DNA from: Aromatoleum evansii | Lineage (GTDB): Bacteria; Pseudomonadota; Gammaproteobacteria; Burkholderiales; Rhodocyclaceae | Length of the DNA: 64,000 nucleotides | Assembly: GCF_012910805.1 (NCBI RefSeq) | Contig: NZ_WTVK01000011.1 | Span: 59,869 to 123,868 of the forward strand | Reading direction: 5' to 3' | In this document: positions 57,249-64,000 of the stretch, piece after piece | Numbering within the stretch: position 1 is the stretch's first letter | Layout: every line of letters starts with the position of its first letter | Made by a program: the position numbers and the translations under genes | The notes under the pieces: model-generated | Seen by the model: the letters and a program-made list of their open reading frames with translations, nothing else | What the model was told of the DNA's origin: nothing | Databases searched by the model: none

Positions 57249-59678
57249 ATGCGATTGAGAACGCAACTGCGGGCGATCCCGCTGCTGCTGTGCTGTTTCT
57301 CGGGCTCGGCCCTGGCGGCCGGATTGCCGCCGCTGGTCGTGTCGCCTGACCTGATGGGGGGCGGCAGCGCCCGTACGCCGGCGAAGCCGGCGCCCGCGGC
57401 GGCTCCGGTGGAGCCGGTTCCTGCCGGCGTCCATCCCGCAGCGAAGGCGCCTGCTCCCGCGCCCACCGTGGCGACGCCGGCCGGGGCTGCAAGCGGGACC
57501 AAGCCCGCGCAGGCGCCGAGCGCCTTGCCGCCGGGGGCGACCGAGGTACGTGCCCTGCGCATCCGCGGCACGCGTTCGGTCGAACTGCTGGCGGAAGGCG
57601 ATGCCGAGCTGCAACGCGACGACCTGCTGCTTTCGGCGGACAAGCTGACTTATCGCGAGCTCGACGACGAGGCGCATGCCGAGGGTGACGTGCGGCTCAG
57701 GCGCGGCGAGGACCAGATGAGCGGACCGGAGGCGCGGCTGAAGCTCGAGGAGCGCCTGGGTTCGTTCGAGGAGCCGACCTACCGCATCAAGCGCCAGTCG
57801 ACCCAGCCCGTGCAGCCCGGCGAGACGCCGCGCGAGATCGCCGGCGGCGGCTCGGCCGACGTGCTGTATTTCGAGGGCGAGAACCAGTACCGCCTGAAGA
57901 ACGCGACCTGGTCGACCTGCGAGGCGAGCGATCCCGACTGGTACCTCAAGGCGAGCGACCTGCACCTCGACTACGACCGCGAGCTCGGCACCGCGAAGGG
58001 CGCGACCCTGGTGTTCCAGGACGTGCCGATGCTGTGGTGGCCGTGGGCGGAGTTCCCGCTCGTCGGCCAGCGCCAGTCCGGCTTCCTTGCCCCGACCTTC
58101 GGCATGTCGAACAAGGTCGGCCTCGACATCTCGGTGCCGTACTACTGGAACATCGCGTCGAACTACGACGCGACGATCGCCCCGCGCGTGATGGGCCGCC
58201 GCGGTGTGCAGCTGGCGACCGAATTCCGTTACCTGACGCCGACGCAGGCCGGTGAGGCGCGCGTCGAATACCTGCCGCGCGACAACGTCACCGGCGAGGA
58301 GCGTGCGCTGGGCTCCTTCCAGCATACGCAGGTCATCACGCCCAGCCTGTTCGCGGCGATCGACTGGAACGGCGTCACGGACAAGGAGTATTTCGAGGAT
58401 CTCAGCTCGCGCGTGTCGGTCGCCTCGCGTGCGAACCTCGTGCGCAAGGGCACGCTGAGCTATGCCGGCAGCGAGTGGTGGAATGCCTCCGCGCTGGTGC
58501 AGAGCTACCAGACCCTGTCGGGCGGGGAGCCGTACCGCAAGCTGCCGCAGCTGCTGCTGAACGCCAACCGCGGCGAGCTGATCGGCGGCTCGGCCTTCGC
58601 GTTCCGCGGCGAGTACGTGCAGTTCGACCATCCGGATTCGAATGTTGCCGAAGGCAGCCGCTTCACGCTGCATCCCCAGGTTTCGTTGCCCTTCGAGCGC
58701 GCCGGCTATTACGTCACGCCCAAGCTCGGCCTGCATTACACGCAGTACGACCTCGATCGCGACCTCAGCGGCAACAGCCGCTCGATCACGCGTTCCGTGC
58801 CGATCTTCTCGGTCGACAGCGGCCTGATGTTCGAGCGCGACACAAGCCTTTTCGGCCGGGACTTCCTGCAGACGCTGGAGCCGCGCGTGTTCTACGTCAA
58901 GACGCCGTACCGCGACCAGTCCGACATCCCGGTGTTCGACTCCTCGCGCTACGACTTCGGCCTCGCGCAGATCTTCTCCGAGAACCAGTATTCGGGGGGC
59001 GACCGCATCGCCGATGCGAACCAGGTGACGGCGGCGGTGACCTCGCGCCTGATCGACCCCGAAACCGGCGGCGAGCGCCTGCGCGCGACCGTCGGCCAGC
59101 GTTTCTATTTCGACGACCAGCGTGTGACGCTGCCGGGCGAGGAGCCGCGCACCGGCCGCCGGGCCGACGTGCTGGGGCTCTTCAGCGGCTACATCATGTC
59201 GAAGACCTGGCTCGATTCGAACATCCAGTACAACCTGCGCGACAACTGGACCGAACGCTTCAACGCCGGCGTGCGTTACCAGCCCGACTTCGCCAAGGCG
59301 CTGAACCTTTCCTACCGCTATTCGCGCGGCCGGCTTGCCGACGAGAGCGACAAGATCCAGGATCTCGCCCTGTCCGGCCAGTGGCCGCTGGGCGGCGGCT
59401 GGTACGGCGTCGGGCGCGTGACGCGCTCGCTGACGGAAGACCGCATCACCGAGGCGATCGCGGGCATCGAGTACGATGGCGGTTGCTGGGTCGTGCGCAC
59501 CGCGGTGCACCGCTTCGCGACCGACCCCAATGACGTGACCCAGGCGGTGTTCGTCCAGCTCGAGCTCAACGACCTCGCAAGCGTGGGCACCAGTCCGGTC
59601 AATCTGCTCAAACGCAGCGTCGCCGGTTATGGGAAGATCAACGATCCCGTTTCCGATCGCGTTTTCGGCGCCGAATGA
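57249..59678 (+). CDS. lptD: LPS-assembly outer-membrane protein LptD
   Basis: A protein of 809 residues. A signal peptide (LLLCCFSGSALA, cleavage near residue 22) and a Pro/Ala-rich linker precede the OstA-like periplasmic domain (about 100-220) and the large LptD beta-barrel. One cysteine lies in each conserved pair region (WSTCEAS and GGCWVVR). By contrast, E. coli LptD has two in each, so a single inter-domain disulfide is expected. It inserts LPS into the outer leaflet together with LptE. The stop overlaps surA (ATGA). Confidence 0.96.
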   Translation: MRLRTQLRAIPLLLCCFSGSALAAGLPPLVVSPDLMGGGSARTPAKPAPAAAPVEPVPAGVHPAAKAPAPAPTVATPAGAASGTKPAQAPSALPPGATEVRALRIRGTRSVELLAEGDAELQRDDLLLSADKLTYRELDDEAHAEGDVRLRRGEDQMSGPEARLKLEERLGSFEEPTYRIKRQSTQPVQPGETPREIAGGGSADVLYFEGENQYRLKNATWSTCEASDPDWYLKASDLHLDYDRELGTAKGATLVFQDVPMLWWPWAEFPLVGQRQSGFLAPTFGMSNKVGLDISVPYYWNIASNYDATIAPRVMGRRGVQLATEFRYLTPTQAGEARVEYLPRDNVTGEERALGSFQHTQVITPSLFAAIDWNGVTDKEYFEDLSSRVSVASRANLVRKGTLSYAGSEWWNASALVQSYQTLSGGEPYRKLPQLLLNANRGELIGGSAFAFRGEYVQFDHPDSNVAEGSRFTLHPQVSLPFERAGYYVTPKLGLHYTQYDLDRDLSGNSRSITRSVPIFSVDSGLMFERDTSLFGRDFLQTLEPRVFYVKTPYRDQSDIPVFDSSRYDFGLAQIFSENQYSGGDRIADANQVTAAVTSRLIDPETGGERLRATVGQRFYFDDQRVTLPGEEPRTGRRADVLGLFSGYIMSKTWLDSNIQYNLRDNWTERFNAGVRYQPDFAKALNLSYRYSRGRLADESDKIQDLALSGQWPLGGGWYGVGRVTRSLTEDRITEAIAGIEYDGGCWVVRTAVHRFATDPNDVTQAVFVQLELNDLASVGTSPVNLLKRSVAGYGKINDPVSDRVFGAE

Positions 59679-61027
59679 GCGCCTCAACATCCACACCACG
59701 ACAGAACATGATCCGAATTCCCTCGCGCCTGTGCATCGCCCTGGTACTCGGCCTCGCCGGCGCACCCGCGCTGCTGCCCGCGCACGCCGCCCCTGCGCGC
59801 CCGGTCGCGGTCGACCGCATCGTCGCCGTCGTCAATAACGAGGTCATCACCACGCTGGAACTGCGCGAGCGCGTGCAGCAGGCGCAGCGCCAGCTCGCGC
59901 GCCAGGGCACGGCGCTGCCGCCGGCCGAAGTGTTCGAGCGCCAGGTGCTCGAACGGCTGGTGCTCGAGCGTGCGCAGATACAGCTCGCCGCGGAAACCTC
60001 GCTCAAGGTCGACGATGCGACGCTTGACCGGGCGATCGGCCGCATCGCCGACAACAACCGCATGGGCATGACCGACCTGCGCCTCGCGCTGGAGAAGGAT
60101 GGCATCACCTGGAACCGCTTTCGCGACCAGATCCGTTCCGAGATCCTGCTCACCCGTCTGCGCGAGCGCGAGGTCGACAACCGCATCGTCGTGACCGACG
60201 CCGAGATCGAGAACTTCCTCGCGAACAACGCCGATGCGCTGTCGGGCGAGGAGTTCCACGTCGCCCACATCCTGGTGCGCGTGCCCGAAAGCGCAACCAT
60301 GCAGCAGCAGTCGGAGCGCCTGGCGCGCGCGGAGAGCGTCGTCGAGCGCCTGCGCGCGGGCGAGGATTTCGGCCGCCTCGCGGCCTCGTATTCGGACGCG
60401 CCGGACGGGCTGAGCGGAGGCGACCTGGGCTGGCGCGGCCGTGACCGCCTGCCGGCGCTGTTCGCGGAGGCCGTGCGCCAGATGCAGCCGGGCGAGGTGT
60501 CGAAGGTCATCCGCAGTCCGGCGGGTTTCCATATCGTCAAGCTCGTCGAGCGTCGCGGCGGCGCGGTGGCGGGCCTGCAGCAGATGCAGCAGACGCGTGC
60601 GCGCCACATCCTGATCCGCACCTCGGAGATCGTGACCGATGCCGACGCCGAGAGCCGCCTCAACGGCCTGCGCGAGCGCGTCATCAACGGCGGGAACTTC
60701 GCGGAACTGGCGAAGGTGAACTCGGCCGACCTGTCGGCCGCGAAGGGCGGCGACCTCGGCTGGGTCAATCCGGGCGACACGGTGCCCGAATTCGAGCGTG
60801 CCATGGACGCGCTCAAGCCGGGCGAGGTCAGCGCGCCGATCAAGTCGCCCTTCGGCTGGCACCTGATCATGGTCGATGAGCGCCGCATGCAGGACGTTAC
60901 CGACGAGCGCAAGCGCGCCGCCGCGCGCAACGCGCTGCGCGAGCGCAAGGCCGAGGAGGCCTACGAGGAATGGTTGCGCCAGCTGCGTGACCGTACCTAC
61001 GTCGAGTACCGCCTGGAGAAGGAGTAA
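59675..61027 (+). CDS. surA: periplasmic chaperone/peptidyl-prolyl isomerase SurA
   Basis: A protein of 450 residues. A signal peptide (ALVLGLAGAPALLPAHA) precedes the SurA N-domain (VDRIVAVVNNEVITTLEL). Two parvulin domains follow (HVAHILVRVPE and RARHILIRTSE). It escorts outer-membrane proteins, LptD being a major client, to the BAM machine. The start at 59675 overlaps lptD; ATG 59708, closer to the signal peptide, is an alternative. Confidence 0.97.
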   Translation: MSASTSTPRQNMIRIPSRLCIALVLGLAGAPALLPAHAAPARPVAVDRIVAVVNNEVITTLELRERVQQAQRQLARQGTALPPAEVFERQVLERLVLERAQIQLAAETSLKVDDATLDRAIGRIADNNRMGMTDLRLALEKDGITWNRFRDQIRSEILLTRLREREVDNRIVVTDAEIENFLANNADALSGEEFHVAHILVRVPESATMQQQSERLARAESVVERLRAGEDFGRLAASYSDAPDGLSGGDLGWRGRDRLPALFAEAVRQMQPGEVSKVIRSPAGFHIVKLVERRGGAVAGLQQMQQTRARHILIRTSEIVTDADAESRLNGLRERVINGGNFAELAKVNSADLSAAKGGDLGWVNPGDTVPEFERAMDALKPGEVSAPIKSPFGWHLIMVDERRMQDVTDERKRAAARNALRERKAEEAYEEWLRQLRDRTYVEYRLEKE

Positions 61028-61033
61028 GCCGGC

Positions 61034-62020
61034 GTGCCGGGGCTGCCGACGCGCTTGCCGATTCTCGCCGTCACGAGCGGCGAGCCGGCCGGGGTCGGAC
61101 CGGAGCTGTGCGCGCACCTGGCCGGACGCGACTGGCCGGTGCGTACCGTCGTCCTCGGCGACATCGGGCTGATCCGCGAGCGTGCCGATGGTCGGGCGGC
61201 GGTGGTGCCCTTCGATCCCGCACGCGATGCAGCGCCGGAGGACGCAATCGAAGTGCTGCACGTCCCGCTGGGCGTGCCGGCGCGCGCCGGTGTGCTCGAC
61301 GCCGCAAACGCGCCCTACGTGCTCGCGCTGCTCGACCGCGCGCTGGCGGGCTGCCGCAGCGGCGAGTTCGCGGGGATGGTGACGGCGCCGGTGCACAAGG
61401 GCGTCATCAACGATGCCGGGGTGGCCTTCAGCGGACATACCGAGTATCTCGCCGAGCATACCGGCACGCCCCTGGTGGTGATGATGCTGGTCGGCGGCGG
61501 CATGCGCGTCGCGCTGGCGACGACGCACCTGCCGCTGGCGGCGGTGCCGGCGGCGATCACGCGCGAGCTGCTGGAGGCGACGCTGCGCATCCTGCATGGC
61601 GACCTGGTGCGGCACTTCGGCCTGACGGCGCCGCGCATCCTCGTCGCCGGCCTGAATCCGCACGCCGGCGAGGGCGGCCACATGGGGCGCGAGGAGATCG
61701 AGGTGATCACGCCGGTGCTGGAGAAGCTGCGCGGCGAGGGCATGTCGCTCACCGGCCCGCTGCCGGCCGACACGCTGTTCGTGCCGCACACGCTCGCGCA
61801 GGGCGATGCCGTGCTGGCGATGTACCACGACCAGGGGCTGCCGGTGTTGAAGCACGCGAGCTTCGGTGGCGGGGTGAACGTGACGCTCGGCCTGCCGATC
61901 ATCCGGACTTCGGTGGATCACGGCACCGCACTCGATCTTGCCGGAACGGGAAAGGCCGATCCGGGCAGTCTGTTCGCGGCAGTCGAGCTGGCGATCGCGA
62001 TGGCGGGCGCTCGCGGCTGA
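61034..62020 (+). CDS. pdxA: 4-hydroxythreonine-4-phosphate dehydrogenase
   Basis: A protein of 328 residues from GTG 61034. TSGEPAGVGPEL, the metal-site region APVHKGVIND-AGVAFSGHTE, and the end IRTSVDHGTALDLAGTGKAD identify PdxA. It acts in pyridoxal-5'-phosphate synthesis. It follows surA by six bases in the usual surA-pdxA-rsmA order. Confidence 0.97.
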   Translation: MPGLPTRLPILAVTSGEPAGVGPELCAHLAGRDWPVRTVVLGDIGLIRERADGRAAVVPFDPARDAAPEDAIEVLHVPLGVPARAGVLDAANAPYVLALLDRALAGCRSGEFAGMVTAPVHKGVINDAGVAFSGHTEYLAEHTGTPLVVMMLVGGGMRVALATTHLPLAAVPAAITRELLEATLRILHGDLVRHFGLTAPRILVAGLNPHAGEGGHMGREEIEVITPVLEKLRGEGMSLTGPLPADTLFVPHTLAQGDAVLAMYHDQGLPVLKHASFGGGVNVTLGLPIIRTSVDHGTALDLAGTGKADPGSLFAAVELAIAMAGARG

Positions 62021-62187
62021 AAACCGAATTCCTTGAAACTGAGTGCCGGTCGGCCCGCCCGCGCGACGGCGGCTTCCGGTCCTCGTTGGCGCGTGGCGGA
62101 CGCCTCGGCCCGAAAACCGCCATCGCGCGGGCTGCATCACGGCAGCGCCGCCGCTTCGGCGTTGCCGACAACCTGTAGAGATATCGA

Positions 62188-62973
62188 ATGACCGAGCACC
62201 ACGCCCGCAAACGCTTCGGGCAGAACTTCCTGTCCGACCCCAATATCATCCGCAAGATCGTCGATGCGATCCGCCCCGCCGCGGGCGACACGATCGTCGA
62301 GATCGGCCCGGGCCTTGCGGCGATGACCGATCCGCTGGTCGAGCGGCTCGGGCACATGCACGTGGTCGAGATCGACCGCGACCTGATCGCGCGCCTGAAG
62401 GAGCGCTACTCGCCGGAACGGCTGACGATCCACGAGGGCGACGCGCTGAAGTTCGATTTCGGTAGCCTCGGCGCGCCGCTGCGCGTGGTGGGGAACCTGC
62501 CGTACAACATCTCCACGCCGTTGCTGTTCCATCTCGCGACCTTTGCCGAAAGCGTTTCGGACATGACCTTCATGCTGCAGAAGGAGGTGGTGATGCGCAT
62601 GGTGGCCGAGCCGGGGACCGAGGAGTATGGGCGGCTATCGGTGATGCTGCAGTACCGCTTCCGCATGGGGCGGCTCTTCGACGTGCCGCCGGGGGCGTTC
62701 CGGCCGGCGCCGAAAGTGACCTCCAGCATCGTGCGCATGGTGCCGCTGCCGCCCGATCAGCTCGGTGCGCAGGACGAGGAACTGCTCGGCCGCATCGTCA
62801 CAGCGGCCTTCGGGCAGCGGCGCAAGACCTTGCGCAACACGCTGCGCGACTTCCTCGACGAGCAGGATTTCGCGACGCTGGGACTGGATCCGGGGCTGCG
62901 TGGCGAGCGCTTGAGCGTTGCGGACTACGTCAATATCGCGAACCATGTGTCGCGCAAGGGCGCTCCGGCGTAG
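62188..62973 (+). CDS. rsmA: 16S rRNA dimethyladenosine transferase
   Basis: A protein of 261 residues. The start [18 protein letters not shown], the SAM site [14 protein letters not shown] and the [12 protein letters not shown] catalytic motif identify RsmA (KsgA). It dimethylates A1518 and A1519 of 16S rRNA. It lies 167 bases after pdxA and is followed by a terminator. Confidence 0.98.
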   Translation: MTEHHARKRFGQNFLSDPNIIRKIVDAIRPAAGDTIVEIGPGLAAMTDPLVERLGHMHVVEIDRDLIARLKERYSPERLTIHEGDALKFDFGSLGAPLRVVGNLPYNISTPLLFHLATFAESVSDMTFMLQKEVVMRMVAEPGTEEYGRLSVMLQYRFRMGRLFDVPPGAFRPAPKVTSSIVRMVPLPPDQLGAQDEELLGRIVTAAFGQRRKTLRNTLRDFLDEQDFATLGLDPGLRGERLSVADYVNIANHVSRKGAPA

Positions 62974-63002
62974 CTCGGGCGAAACGGAGGTCGTAAACGA
63001 AG

Positions 63003-63028
63003 AAAAGCCGGGTCGCCCCGGCTTTTTT
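63003..63028 (+). terminator. terminator after rsmA (probably bidirectional)
   Basis: A perfect 10-bp stem AAAAGCCGGG / CCCGGCTTTT with a TCGC loop is followed by more T. The A-run on the left arm lets it also end the convergent DUF2892 transcript. Confidence 0.92.
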
Positions 63029-63047
63029 GTGACGCCGCGAGGGACGT

Positions 63048-63242
63048 TCAGGCCTTCTTCATCGGGCAGGTGTTGAGGCCGAAGATCGAGTAGGCCGGGC
63101 ACCAGCCCATCAGGCCGGTGGCGAGGGGCACGACGCCGATCCAGGTCCAGGGGGCGCCGATGCCCATGATCGCGAGGACGATCAGGACCAGGCCCGCGAC
63201 GATGCGAAGGATCTTGTCGATGCCGCCGACGTTTGCATTCAT
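63048..63242 (-). CDS. DUF2892 inner-membrane protein
   Basis: A protein of 64 residues. The N-terminus MNANVGGIDKILRIVAG leads into two membrane helices (LVLIVLAIMGIGAPW and IGVVPLATGLMGW). It ends with CPAYSIFGLNTCPMKKA, the typical DUF2892/YgaP-like C-terminus with two cysteines. Relatives occur as the membrane part of YgaP rhodanese or near sulfur and redox genes; the function here is unknown. It is downstream of the Crp/Fnr regulator on the same strand, with a palindromic operator-like site in front. Confidence 0.93.
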   Translation of the reverse strand: MNANVGGIDKILRIVAGLVLIVLAIMGIGAPWTWIGVVPLATGLMGWCPAYSIFGLNTCPMKKA

Positions 63243-63303
63243 GATTTTCTCCGGGGTTGTTCAGGTTTGCGAGCGTATTTCAACACTCGCGCTTCCGCCG
63301 GTC

Positions 63304-63319
63304 TGTAACCTCGGTTACA
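63304..63319. promoter_or_regulatory. Crp/Fnr-type palindrome TGTAACC-TC-GGTTACA
   Basis: A perfect 16-bp palindrome lies 62 bases before the DUF2892 ATG and 19 bases beyond the stop of the Crp/Fnr regulator. Read as TGTAA-N6-TTACA it has the spacing of Crp-family sites (TGTGA-N6-TCACA). Confidence 0.65.
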
Positions 63320-63337
63320 CAGCCCCCGTCGCGAAGC

Positions 63338-63967
63338 TCAGGTCTGCCGGCCGTCGCTGGCGATGCGCCGCAGGCCCGCCGGGTCGAGGATCTCGATCTG
63401 CTCGCGCGACAGTTTCACGAGTTCCTGCGCGGCGAAGCCTTTCAGCAGCCGGCTGACGAATTCGCGCACGCTGCCGAGCTCGTCGGCGAGCTGCTGGTGC
63501 GTGACGTGCAGCACGCGCCCCTTGCCCAGCAGCTGGGCGGCGAGGCGCTGGTCGAGGCGGTGGAAGGCGACTTCCTCGATGAGCTGCATCAGGTCGGCGA
63601 TGCGCTCGGCGAAGAGATGAAAGACAAAGCTGCGGAAGGCCGGCTCGGCGAGCAGGGCGTCGAATTCGGGCTTGGGCAACATCAGCAGCACGGTGTCCGT
63701 TTCCGCGATGCCGCGCGCGTTGTAGTCCTCGTGCCCGAGCAGGCAGGACGAGGAGATGATGCAGGTTTCGCCCGGCGTGACGCGGTACAGCGGCAGCTCG
63801 CGCCCGTTCGGCGCGCACTTGACCACGCGCACCGAGCCTTCGACGACGAAGGGAAAACCTTCGCAGGCCTGGTGGTCGTCGAACAGCAGGGTGCCGGCCG
63901 GCACGCGCGCCCAGCGGCCCGCGGCGAGCAGGCGTTGGCGCGCGGCCTCGGGCAGCGCGGCGATCAT
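63338..63967 (-). CDS. Crp/Fnr-family transcription regulator
   Basis: A protein of 209 residues. The N-terminal cyclic-nucleotide-binding-like beta roll (GTLLFDDHQACEGFPFVVEG) and a long dimerisation helix precede a winged helix (HQQLADELGSVREFVSRLLKG). The four-cysteine FNR iron-sulfur pattern is not seen, although cysteines near 34, 51, 69 and 75 could serve as redox or haem ligands. It probably controls the DUF2892 gene through the palindrome between them (inference). The ATG at 63967 is only 33 bases from the window end, so its promoter is mostly out of view. Confidence 0.93.
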   Translation of the reverse strand: MIAALPEAARQRLLAAGRWARVPAGTLLFDDHQACEGFPFVVEGSVRVVKCAPNGRELPLYRVTPGETCIISSSCLLGHEDYNARGIAETDTVLLMLPKPEFDALLAEPAFRSFVFHLFAERIADLMQLIEEVAFHRLDQRLAAQLLGKGRVLHVTHQQLADELGSVREFVSRLLKGFAAQELVKLSREQIEILDPAGLRRIASDGRQT

Positions 63968-63978
63968 CGGATAGTGGG

Positions 63979-63997
63979 CTGTCTCTTATACAAATCT
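63979..63997. other. Tn5/Nextera mosaic-end-like sequence
   Basis: CTGTCTCTTATACAAATCT matches the 19-bp Tn5 mosaic end used in tagmentation libraries at 18 of 19 positions (A instead of C at position 15). It lies at the extreme end of the window. This most likely marks untrimmed adapter at a contig end rather than genomic sequence, and the last bases should be treated with caution. Confidence 0.7.
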
Positions 63998-64000
63998 AAC

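Noticed and set aside
57135..59765. Very long minus-strand open frame running upstream of amgK (over 1200 codons in total) antisense to lptD
   Set aside because: The part beyond GTG 57134 has low-complexity, His/Arg/Asp-rich composition typical of an antisense frame in GC-rich DNA. lptD on the plus strand has clear family motifs and a signal peptide.

Overview
The window is GC-rich, densely packed proteobacterial chromosome. Gene order and protein types point to a betaproteobacterium, most likely Rhodocyclales of the Azoarcus/Aromatoleum/Thauera kind. The supporting blocks are lptD-surA-pdxA-rsmA, hemA-prfA-prmC-grxD, argH/algR/hemCDXY, dusB-fis-purH-purD-hemF, and a DUF485-actP acetate symporter next to a TctDE-like two-component pair. 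The genus is inferred from synteny and protein flavour, not from any search.

Layout. (1) 1-4072: a translationally overlapping signalling operon (end of a hybrid kinase, Rieske protein, HD-GYP phosphodiesterase, PAS histidine kinase). (2) 4319-10330: a FlaG-like protein, a FixJ-type regulator, a membrane diguanylate cyclase, a cysteine-motif protein of unknown function and a membrane histidine kinase. (3) 10327-19774, minus strand: seven tightly packed genes encoding REC-HD-GYP, lone REC, MglA-like GTPase, histidine kinase, a REC-GspE ATPase fusion, histidine kinase, and PAS-PAS-GGDEF-EAL-REC. This is the most striking accessory system here. It looks like a phospho-relay and c-di-GMP circuit wired to a Ras-like polarity GTPase and a type IV pilus/type II secretion motor ATPase. 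(4) 20007-22190: groESL with a perfect CIRCE element and a strong terminator. (5) 22421-26718: OmpR-type two-component system plus acetate symporter, with the same GTAAG-N6-GTAAG direct repeat in front of both transcription units. (6) 26832-26997: tRNA-Phe with consensus promoter and terminator, then an MFS exporter. (7) 28868-32572: hemA-prfA-prmC-grxD. (8) 32616-35757, minus: a small uncharacterised HPr-rel-A-type cluster (nucleotidyltransferase, HprK-related kinase, PqqD-like protein, Tat-signal protein). (9) 36212-45662: argH, an AlgR-like regulator without its AlgZ kinase, ppc, hemC-hemD-hemX-hemY. (10) 45814-57134, all minus: amgK-murU, pepP, ubiH-like, a c-type-haem diguanylate cyclase, dusB-fis, purH-purD, hemF. 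(11) 57249-62973: lptD-surA-pdxA-rsmA. (12) 63048-63967: a DUF2892 membrane protein and a Crp/Fnr regulator with a Crp-like palindrome between them.

How the parts work together. Housekeeping blocks cover tetrapyrrole synthesis (hemA, hemC, hemD, hemF), translation termination and its methylation, purine synthesis, outer-membrane biogenesis and peptidoglycan recycling. The accessory content is dominated by c-di-GMP and two-component signalling. Five proteins carry GGDEF, EAL or HD-GYP domains. Four histidine kinases share one subfamily signature (GQLAAG-x-AHEINNP), and four receiver domains in region 3 are clear paralogues, so this signalling set appears to have grown by duplication. The last 22 bases resemble the Tn5/Nextera mosaic end and may be a library artefact at a contig edge.
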